Source: an uncultured Bacteroidales bacterium (lineage in GTDB: Bacteria; Bacteroidota; Bacteroidia; Bacteroidales; UBA932). From it: 35,604 nucleotides of DNA. The stretch spans positions 1-35,604 of the forward strand of contig ONJB01000023.1 of the NCBI GenBank assembly GCA_900318015.1, given 5' to 3'. The position numbers and the translations under genes are program-made. The notes beneath the pieces are model-generated. The model ran no database searches and was not told the origin of the DNA. It saw nothing but the letters and a program-made list of their open reading frames with translations. Below, one piece after another: positions 22,524 through 28,727 of the stretch (positions are counted from its first letter, which is position 1; every line of letters starts with the position of its first letter).

Positions 22524-23147
22524 ATGAAAGCTTTACGAATCCTTGCAGCGGCAGCGGGAGTGCTGTGCGCTGTGACCCTGTTTGCACAGGAAGGTCGGCC
22601 GGAGCGCGGCGGCCGTGGCGGCCGCGGCGGTCGCGGTGACTTCCCCGAGCCCGTGACCGACAGCGTCTGGGTGATCCAGCGTACCCAGGAAATGGTCGAG
22701 AAGTACACCCTCACCCCCGAGCAGGAGGCCCAGGTGCGCGACCTCAACGTCAAGTATGCCCCGCAGCTGAACTTCCGTCCCGGCAACATGTTCGGCGGCG
22801 AGAACGGCGAACGTCCCGACTTCCGCTCCATGAGCGACGAACAGCGCCAGGAGTTCATGCAGAAGATGCAGGCCCAGATGGGCGAGATGCAGGAAAAGAT
22901 GCAGGCGATGCAGGAGGCCCGCAAGGCCTATGAGAAAGAGCTCGAAGGTTTCCTGAACAAGGACCAGCTCAAGGCCTATCGCAAGGACCGTCGTCGTGAG
23001 GAGGCCGAGATGCAGCGCCGCATGCAAGGCGGCATGGGCGGCGGCCGTCCCGGCGGCATGGGTCCTGGCGGCCCCGGCGGATTCCCCGGTGGCGGCATGG
23101 GCGGCCCCGGCGGCTTCCCCGGCGGTGGCGGTTTCGGCGGCTTCTGA
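22524..23147 (+). CDS. DUF4890/Spy-like exported protein with Gly-rich tail
   Basis: 207 residues from MKALRILAAAAGVLCAVTLFAQ, a clear signal peptide. The start at 22524 is preferred over an in-frame ATG at 22512. After an RGG-rich linker (about 30-40) comes a helical, Met/Gln/Glu-rich domain with YTLTPEQEAQVRDLNVKYAP, the LTxxQ-type pattern of Spy/CpxP-like periplasmic chaperones and Bacteroidota DUF4890. The C-terminal 40 residues are a low-complexity G-G-x-P/M/F tail. It probably acts in the periplasm in envelope stress or protein folding; this is inferred from the family. It is followed by a perfect hairpin terminator. Confidence 0.75.
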   Translation: MKALRILAAAAGVLCAVTLFAQEGRPERGGRGGRGGRGDFPEPVTDSVWVIQRTQEMVEKYTLTPEQEAQVRDLNVKYAPQLNFRPGNMFGGENGERPDFRSMSDEQRQEFMQKMQAQMGEMQEKMQAMQEARKAYEKELEGFLNKDQLKAYRKDRRREEAEMQRRMQGGMGGGRPGGMGPGGPGGFPGGGMGGPGGFPGGGGFGGF

Positions 23148-23170
23148 TCCTCCCAACCCTGATCAATGCT

Positions 23171-23207
23171 GATGGTGGTCCATTATCTGGACCACCATCG
23201 TCATTTT
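23171..23207 (+). terminator. Terminator of the DUF4890-like gene
   Basis: GATGGTGGTCCA (23171-23182) and TGGACCACCATC (23188-23199) form a perfect 12-bp stem with loop TTATC, followed by GTCATTTT. It starts 24 bases after the stop codon. Confidence 0.75.
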
Positions 23208-23225
23208 ACCCCCTTTTCTGCTGAC

Positions 23226-23257
23226 GGTGTCCCACCCGATGGACCACCATCGACACC
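23226..23257 (-). terminator. Second hairpin, likely terminator of the convergent minus-strand operon
   Basis: GGTGTC (23226-23231) pairs with GACACC (23252-23257), and inside them GATGG (23238-23242) pairs with CCATC (23247-23251). It repeats the GGACCACCATCG word of the neighbouring hairpin. On the minus strand no long T tract follows, so confidence is moderate. Confidence 0.4.
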
Positions 23258-23288
23258 AAAAGAGAAAAGAGATGAGAGAGGAAGGGAG

Positions 23289-23960
23289 TTAGAAGAGCTT
23301 TTTGAAGAGGCTCTTCGCGAGGCCCTTGGCGATTTCGGCGGCGGCGGACTGGGTGTTCGCCTGCTGCTGCTTGGGCTTGGGTTCCACGTACTTGTCCACG
23401 TAGTAGCTCACGTTGATATAGCCGTCGCCGCAGGCGTCGGTGCGGTTCCAGGCGTAGCAGACGCCGTCCACGAGCTTGTAGTAGGTGTCGGCGTTCAAAT
23501 CCATCGGATCGTTGCCCTTGGCGACAAAACCGTCGGCGCGGAGTTTCTGCGCGTAGAGCTCCACCAGGAAGGGACGGCCCTTGAGGCAGAAGCGCCAGGA
23601 CGGGTGACCGTTCATGGGGTCCATCTCCTCGAGTTCGAAGTCGCTGCCGCCCACGTCCCACTTGGGGTAGTATGGGAAGGTCTGTTCCCAGTTGTCGAAG
23701 ATGGCCGCCTCGGCCGCCGCCTTGGCTTCGACCTCGGCCTGCATCTCCTTCTTCGCCATCTCGACGGCGCCGGAGAACATGCCGCCGAGCCCCTTGAGGG
23801 CGTCGAGCGCCTGCGCCTGCTTTTCCTTCTCTTCCTCAGTCAGCGGCTTGCCTTCGGCTTCGGCCTTGGCATTGGCCTCCTGGGCGGCGGCATTGACCTT
23901 TTCCATGGCCTTGCCGATGCCCTGGTTGACGGTGTTTACCAGGTTGTCCAACAGTCCCAT
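23289..23960 (-). CDS. Hypothetical protein with helical N-terminus and conserved C-terminal domain
   Basis: 223 residues, no signal peptide. The first 90 residues are Ala/Glu/Lys-rich helix (KVNAAAQEANAKAEAEGKPL). Residues about 95-200 form a compact domain rich in aromatic residues (FPYYPKWDVGGSDFELEEMD, ADTYYKLVDGVCYAWNR). The C-terminus AEIAKGLAKSLFKKLF is an amphipathic helix. I do not recognise a named family. It lies 6 bases after the OmpA-family gene and is probably co-transcribed with it and the small LuxR-HTH gene, so a cell-envelope role is plausible but not shown. Confidence 0.65.
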   Translation of the reverse strand: MGLLDNLVNTVNQGIGKAMEKVNAAAQEANAKAEAEGKPLTEEEKEKQAQALDALKGLGGMFSGAVEMAKKEMQAEVEAKAAAEAAIFDNWEQTFPYYPKWDVGGSDFELEEMDPMNGHPSWRFCLKGRPFLVELYAQKLRADGFVAKGNDPMDLNADTYYKLVDGVCYAWNRTDACGDGYINVSYYVDKYVEPKPKQQQANTQSAAAEIAKGLAKSLFKKLF

Positions 23961-23966
23961 AGCCGC

Positions 23967-25256
23967 TTACTTCTTGATGAATTCGACACGACGGTTCTTG
24001 GCGCGGCCTTCCTCGGTCTTGTTGTCGGCCACGGGCTCATGGGCGCCCTTGCCCACGGCGCGGAGGTTGAACGGGTCCACGCCCTTCTCCTCGAGGGCCT
24101 TGACGACGGCCTCGGCGCGCTGCTGGCTGAGCGGGTCATTGACCTTGTCGGAGCCCTGGTTGTCGGTATGGCCCTGCACCTCGAAGCGGGCGTTCGGGTT
24201 CTTCTTCATGTAGTCGGCGACCTTCTCGATCTCCTCCATGGACTCGGGCTTCAGCGTGGCCTTGCCGGTCTCGAAGAGAATGTTGTTCGTCACGAACTTA
24301 CCCGTCTCGGCGATGGCCTTCTCGACGGCGGAAGAATAATCCGTAGCATTGCGCTCATAAAGGTCGACAGCGCCCTTGGCCATCACGATATTGGTGACGA
24401 AGATGCCCTTGTCGCTGTCGGAGCTGCCGTCCATCCACCAGGAACGGGGCTGGATCATGTTGGGAATGTTGACGATGCGCTGATAGTTGAGATACATCTT
24501 GAACGCGCGCTTGTTGAAGGAAATGGCGATATGGTTCCATTCGTTCTTTTTCAGATACCGGTTGATGGTCTGCCTGCCGGGTTCGCCCTCCATCTTGTTG
24601 CCGTTGGGATTCTCCGCGCCCCAGCCCCAGCCGATGCCGCTGTATTCACCGCCATAGTAGGGATGGTATTCCGGACTCATGCGGATGTCGAAGACTCTCT
24701 TGCCATCGGCTCCATCCATGATCAGGTCCAACGTTCCGTCCCATCCGGACCCTTCTTCCGCCGGCTGCGCCAGGACATCGAATTCGATCGTGAACTCCTC
24801 AGGCAGGTATTCTTTCTCTTCCATGAGGGGCTGGATCCGGGACGCTTCCATCCGGATGGCCTTCGCGCCCTTGATGTTCACCACCTCCACTTCACTGCCT
24901 TCCAGCAGGTCCCACTTGGAGGGGAATTCGCCCATGCGCTCGCCGCTCAGGTTGTCCTCGAAGAACACGTTCGCTCCGCGCTTGAAATCGCTCTTTGCCT
25001 GGATTTCGGCGAAATCGACCGTTTCTTTTGCCGCCACGCCGGCTTCTTCCGATTCCTGGTCTTCGCCAGACTTCTTGTCTTTCTTGTCCTTTTTCTTGCC
25101 GTCGAGGAGGTCGTTCACGCCCTTCTCGATCTTGTTGCCGACATTGTTCTCGACAGCCTGCTTGGCGCGCTCGCCGAGGCGCCCGAGGATGCCCTGGGCG
25201 GAGGCGGTGCCGCAAATCAGCGCAAAGAGCGCTGCGGTGAGGATGTACTTTTTCAT
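23967..25256 (-). CDS. OmpA-family protein with LamG-like middle domain
   Basis: 429 residues. Signal peptide MKKYILTAALFALICGTASAQ, then a Lys/Asp/Glu-rich linker (about 50-75). A concanavalin/LamG-like jelly-roll region spans about 90-300 (FTIEFDVLAQP, NEWNHIAISFNKRAFKMYLN). The C-terminal OmpA/MotB-type peptidoglycan-binding domain spans about 315-429, with NILFETGKATLKPES, FEVQGHTDNQGSD and QQRAEAVVKALEEKGV. It most likely tethers the outer envelope to peptidoglycan. It is preceded by the single-domain LuxR-HTH gene (22-base gap) and followed by a hypothetical gene. Confidence 0.85.
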   Translation of the reverse strand: MKKYILTAALFALICGTASAQGILGRLGERAKQAVENNVGNKIEKGVNDLLDGKKKDKKDKKSGEDQESEEAGVAAKETVDFAEIQAKSDFKRGANVFFEDNLSGERMGEFPSKWDLLEGSEVEVVNIKGAKAIRMEASRIQPLMEEKEYLPEEFTIEFDVLAQPAEEGSGWDGTLDLIMDGADGKRVFDIRMSPEYHPYYGGEYSGIGWGWGAENPNGNKMEGEPGRQTINRYLKKNEWNHIAISFNKRAFKMYLNYQRIVNIPNMIQPRSWWMDGSSDSDKGIFVTNIVMAKGAVDLYERNATDYSSAVEKAIAETGKFVTNNILFETGKATLKPESMEEIEKVADYMKKNPNARFEVQGHTDNQGSDKVNDPLSQQRAEAVVKALEEKGVDPFNLRAVGKGAHEPVADNKTEEGRAKNRRVEFIKK

Positions 25257-25278
25257 ATCACGAGTGTTTTGATGTTTT

Positions 25279-25482
25279 TTAGAGGATGCCTTGCTCGATG
25301 CTCATCCGGACCATCTCCGCCGAGGTAGCGGCGGAGAACTTGGCGAGGATCTTCTTCCGGTGCCACTTCACCGTCTCGGGGCTCAGGGAAAGGGCCTCCG
25401 CGATCTGCGGGGTGGTCATTCCCTGGGCGATGAAACGGACGATCTGGCGTTCCCGTCCGGTCAATTGGGGTGTCTGGTCCAT
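25279..25482 (-). CDS. Stand-alone LuxR-type HTH protein
   Basis: 67 residues from the ATG at 25482. Essentially the whole protein is a GerE/LuxR helix-turn-helix (LTGRERQIVRFIAQGMTTPQ, IAEALSLSPETVKWHRKKIL). An upstream in-frame ATG at 25536 would add 18 residues with no similarity to the family. It closely resembles the C-terminal HTH of the divergently transcribed TPR-LuxR gene (shared QIAEAL, LSPET, KW, RKK, LAKF, TSA). It heads a probable operon with the OmpA-family gene. It may be a DNA-binding regulator without its own sensor, or a competitor of its paralog. Confidence 0.72.
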   Translation of the reverse strand: MDQTPQLTGRERQIVRFIAQGMTTPQIAEALSLSPETVKWHRKKILAKFSAATSAEMVRMSIEQGIL

Positions 25483-25610
25483 GATGCGAATCTTACCGTT
25501 TACAAATTTCACTTTTAAAAAGGGCAAAAACACCACCCCAAAGGGTGGAAATCGGGGGTGGTTCTCCGAATTTACCCTCCCTTCTTCGCTTTTTTCCTAA
25601 CTTTGTGTCC
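25483..25610. promoter_or_regulatory. Divergent control region of two LuxR paralogs
   Basis: ACCACCCC (25532-25539) can pair with either GGGTGG (25543-25548) or GGGGTGGT (25555-25562), giving two alternative palindromes between the divergent starts. TAACTTTG (25598-25605), a -7 box, lies 5 bases before the ATG at 25611. The palindromes could be operators for one or both LuxR-type proteins. Confidence 0.5.
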
Positions 25611-26831
25611 ATGAGACATCTCGCCATCTCGCTCGCGCTGCTCGCGGGGGCCCTGCTCCCCGCCAGCGCCTATACCGACCACCGCGGCCACAACGTGGAT
25701 TCGCTGGAGCGGGTCGTCGCCCGCTGGACTCCCGATGCCATCGACAAGGCCACGGAAGAGGAACTCATCGACCTGAACCGGGCCTACCGCGACCTGATGC
25801 TGGGGTATGAGGTGATCAACGGGGAGAAGGCGGTGTTCTATGCCCGGAAGGCGATTGCGATCAGCCGCCGGAAGGGATGGACCGAGGCCACGGGCGACGC
25901 CGCCCGGCACATCGGCCAGTATTTCTATGCCCGGGAACAGTTCGACAGCGCGATGGTGTGGTTCCAGGAGTCCCTCGCCTGCGTGGAAAAGATGGCCGCC
26001 GGGGCCACTTCGCCGAGCCATCCGGAGGGATATGCCGAGAAAGACATCGATGACAGCCGCTCCTCGCTGTACGGGGCCATCGGCAACCTGTACAACGTGA
26101 TGGGCGACATCCCGACGGCGATGGATTATTATGGGAAGGCGGGCGAGATCTTCGACAAATACGGCTGGAACGAGAGTAACTCCGTCCTATACTACAACAT
26201 CGGCGAGACCTGGGTCGATGAAAAGGACTACGCCCAGGCGCTTCCGGCCTACGAAAAGTCCCTGGACTACGCCCGGACTGCCGGCGATTCCCTGCTGGTG
26301 GCCAATGCCTTGAAGGGTCTCGGCGGCCTGTACATGGACACGGGCAAGACCTGGAAGGCGCTCCGCTGCCTGCAGGAGGCGGACAAGTATTACTCCCTGC
26401 ACGACGACCAGGAATTCCGCTTCCGGATGGAGAACCTGGATTTCATGAGCCAGGTGCTCCAGGCGCAGAAAAAGGCCCTGGCGTGGTGGCTGGCCATCCT
26501 GGCGCTGGTGATTGTCCTGCTGGTCGGCCTGACGCTGGTCCTGCGGCGGCTGCGCCGCCTCCGCCGGGAACAGGCCGAAGCGGCGGAAGTCATCGACGAA
26601 ACCCTGGAGGAACTCCGCGGCGCGCCCGCCGGTGAACATCTGGAGCTCACGGACCGGGAACGTCAGGTCCTCTCACTCATCTCCGGGGGCAAGACCAATC
26701 CGCAGATCGCCGAGGCCCTCTTCCTGAGCCCCGAAACCATCAAGTGGTATCGGAAGAAACTGCTGGCGAAATTCGACGTCCCCACCTCCGCCGCCCTCAT
26801 TTCCAAGGCGAAGGACCTGGGGCTGGTCTAG
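25611..26831 (+). CDS. Membrane TPR-LuxR transcriptional regulator
   Basis: 406 residues from the ATG at 25611. N-terminal signal sequence (MRHLAISLALLAGALLPASA), tetratricopeptide-like helices (about 45-275; AKEKSLDY-like repeats such as YAQALPAYEKSLDYARTAGD), one transmembrane helix (about 288-310, WWLAILALVIVLLVGLTLVL), a short linker and a LuxR HTH at the C-terminus (LTDRERQVLSLISGGKTNPQ, about 345-406). This is the Bacteroidota design of a periplasmic TPR sensor joined to a cytoplasmic DNA-binding domain. Its partner signal is unknown. The stop codon abuts that of the convergent MBOAT gene with no spacer. Confidence 0.85.
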   Translation: MRHLAISLALLAGALLPASAYTDHRGHNVDSLERVVARWTPDAIDKATEEELIDLNRAYRDLMLGYEVINGEKAVFYARKAIAISRRKGWTEATGDAARHIGQYFYAREQFDSAMVWFQESLACVEKMAAGATSPSHPEGYAEKDIDDSRSSLYGAIGNLYNVMGDIPTAMDYYGKAGEIFDKYGWNESNSVLYYNIGETWVDEKDYAQALPAYEKSLDYARTAGDSLLVANALKGLGGLYMDTGKTWKALRCLQEADKYYSLHDDQEFRFRMENLDFMSQVLQAQKKALAWWLAILALVIVLLVGLTLVLRRLRRLRREQAEAAEVIDETLEELRGAPAGEHLELTDRERQVLSLISGGKTNPQIAEALFLSPETIKWYRKKLLAKFDVPTSAALISKAKDLGLV

Positions 26832-28727
26832 CTAGAACTGGAAATAGATGAAGCTCTGAAGGTCGGCGGTGATGAACTGGTAGACGAAGACGACGGCCAG
26901 GAACACCGCGAGGGCCATCAGGAACAACGGGAGCGACGCGAACCGGATCCGGTAGCGCCGCTTCATCTTTTCCGGAATCCAGTGGATGAGCATGCCGACG
27001 GCGAAGACGATGAGCACGTAGCGGTGCTGCCAGGCGACGCGCGGCACGAGGGACAGGTCCCAGGCCGATCCGATCTGGGTCACCATATTCTTCGCGGTAT
27101 TCCAGGCTTCCTCGTTCGCCAGGGCCGGATCCAGGTTGGAGCCGCTGCGGAAGAACAGGCGGGTGAAGGTGATGAAGACGAAGGTCTGGAAGACGGCCCA
27201 TGCGTTGGAGATCCACTTCACGGCGGGAGATTCCGGAGCGCCCTTCGACAAGCTCAAGAACCGCCTGGAATGGCAGAAGTAGTACCCCAATCTGACCAGC
27301 GTACCTACCACAAGGACGAGCGTCCAGACGAAGAACAGGTTCCAGACGGGGGCTGGTGCCCACTTGGACAGCCCGAACATCAGCGCGCAGAGGGCGCAGA
27401 TGAAGGCCGCCTGCACGGGCCGCGACCATTTCGTCCAGATCTTGTAGACGATCTGGCCGATGCCGTTCAGGCCGCCCCAGATCATGAAATTCCAGCTGGC
27501 GCCGTGCCAGAGGCCGCCGAGGAGCATGGTGTCCATGGAGTTCACATGGGTGCGGAGCATCTTCCGGCTGTCCGGCTTCAGCCAGCCGTACAGCAGCACC
27601 GACACCGTCACGAGCGCCACCGCGAAAGCCACCCACCACGACCCGGACAGGAACGAGCCGATGACCGCGACGGCGAAAATGATGATGTACGAGCCCCAGG
27701 TGGCGTTGCGGTTGCCGCCGAGGGGAATGTACAGATAGTCCCGGAGCCAGCGCGAGAGGGTCATGTGCCAGCGGCGCCAGAACTGCTGCGCGTTCTCCGC
27801 CTTGTAGGGCGAATTGAAGTTCTGGGGCAGGTAGAAGCCCATCAGCATCGCGACGCCGGTCGCGATGTCCGTGTAGCCGGAGAAATCGGCATAGACCTGC
27901 AGGGAATAGCAGAACAGGGCGGCGAGGTTCTCGAAGCCCGTGTACAGCAGCGGGTTCCCGAACACCCGGTCGCTCAGGTTCACCGCGAGGTAATCGGCCA
28001 GGACAAGTTTCTTGATGAGGCCGTTCAGGATCCAGAACACCGCGATGCCGAACCAGCGGCGGCTCAGGTTGTAGGGCTTGTACAGCTGCGGGAAGAACTC
28101 CGGCGCCCGGACGATCGGTCCCGCCACGAGCTGCGGGAAGAAGGTCAGGAAGAAGCCGAAATCCAGGAACTTGCGGAGCGGCTCGATCTTTCCCCGTTTC
28201 ACGTCCATGATGTAGCTCACGGCCTGGAAAGTGAAGAAGGAGATGCCCACGGGAAGGATGATGGCGTCCACGCGGAAGGCCGTCGTGCCCGTGATCCCGT
28301 TCATCAGTTCGCCCAGCACGTCATGCACCTGGATGGACAGGCCGAACAGGTCGTTCAGGAAATCCGCGAGGAAGTACGCGTACTTGAAATAGGCCAGGAT
28401 GCCCAGGTCCACCACGACCGACAGCGCGACCCAGAAGGTCTGCCATGCAGGCCGGGCGCGGCGCAGCGCGCGGGCCGCGAAGTAGTTGTACGTCACGACA
28501 AAGAGCAGCAGCAGGAGGAAGATCCCGCTGGTCTTGTAGTAGAAGAACAGGCTGACGAAGAAAAGGTACGCGTTCCGAAGGACCGGTTTCGAGTGGATCA
28601 GCGAGAAGCCCGCGAACACCAGCGCGAAGAACGCCCAGAAATAGAACTGGGTGAACAGCAGCGGGTGCGCGCTGTCGAAGGAGAACAGCGCCCCGAGGAA
28701 ATCCCGTATGATGTCCGCCAGGGTCAT
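26832..28727 (-). CDS. MBOAT-family membrane O-acyltransferase (AlgI/DltB-like)
   Basis: 631 residues, about 12 transmembrane segments. PVGISFFTFQAVSYIMD (about 155), FFPQLVAGPIVR (about 196), the region WRRWHMTLSRWLRDYLYIPL (about 318-337) and the catalytic-His motif GLWHGASWNFMIWGGL (about 403) are diagnostic of MBOAT enzymes. They move acyl, usually acetyl, groups across the membrane for transfer to extracytoplasmic polymers. The ATG overlaps the SGNH gene by four bases. Residues CHSRRFLSLSKGAPES (about 484-499) are an in-frame 48-base dispersed-repeat insertion in a loop (27229-27276). Confidence 0.9.
   Translation of the reverse strand: MTLADIIRDFLGALFSFDSAHPLLFTQFYFWAFFALVFAGFSLIHSKPVLRNAYLFFVSLFFYYKTSGIFLLLLLFVVTYNYFAARALRRARPAWQTFWVALSVVVDLGILAYFKYAYFLADFLNDLFGLSIQVHDVLGELMNGITGTTAFRVDAIILPVGISFFTFQAVSYIMDVKRGKIEPLRKFLDFGFFLTFFPQLVAGPIVRAPEFFPQLYKPYNLSRRWFGIAVFWILNGLIKKLVLADYLAVNLSDRVFGNPLLYTGFENLAALFCYSLQVYADFSGYTDIATGVAMLMGFYLPQNFNSPYKAENAQQFWRRWHMTLSRWLRDYLYIPLGGNRNATWGSYIIIFAVAVIGSFLSGSWWVAFAVALVTVSVLLYGWLKPDSRKMLRTHVNSMDTMLLGGLWHGASWNFMIWGGLNGIGQIVYKIWTKWSRPVQAAFICALCALMFGLSKWAPAPVWNLFFVWTLVLVVGTLVRLGYYFCHSRRFLSLSKGAPESPAVKWISNAWAVFQTFVFITFTRLFFRSGSNLDPALANEEAWNTAKNMVTQIGSAWDLSLVPRVAWQHRYVLIVFAVGMLIHWIPEKMKRRYRIRFASLPLFLMALAVFLAVVFVYQFITADLQSFIYFQF
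27229..27276. repeat. Dispersed repeat copy inserted in the MBOAT gene
   Basis: Begins GATTCC and ends GGAATGGCAG, 48 bases (16 codons), containing CCCTTCGACAAGCTC, a word common in such repeats. In the MBOAT frame it encodes CHSRRFLSLSKGAPES. Confidence 0.65.

Noticed and set aside
23166-25328. Very long plus-strand frame (720 residues) opposite the OmpA-family and hypothetical genes
   Set aside because: Antisense to two clear genes in GC-rich codons; the translation has no domain pattern, only repetitive Val/Leu/Gly/His.
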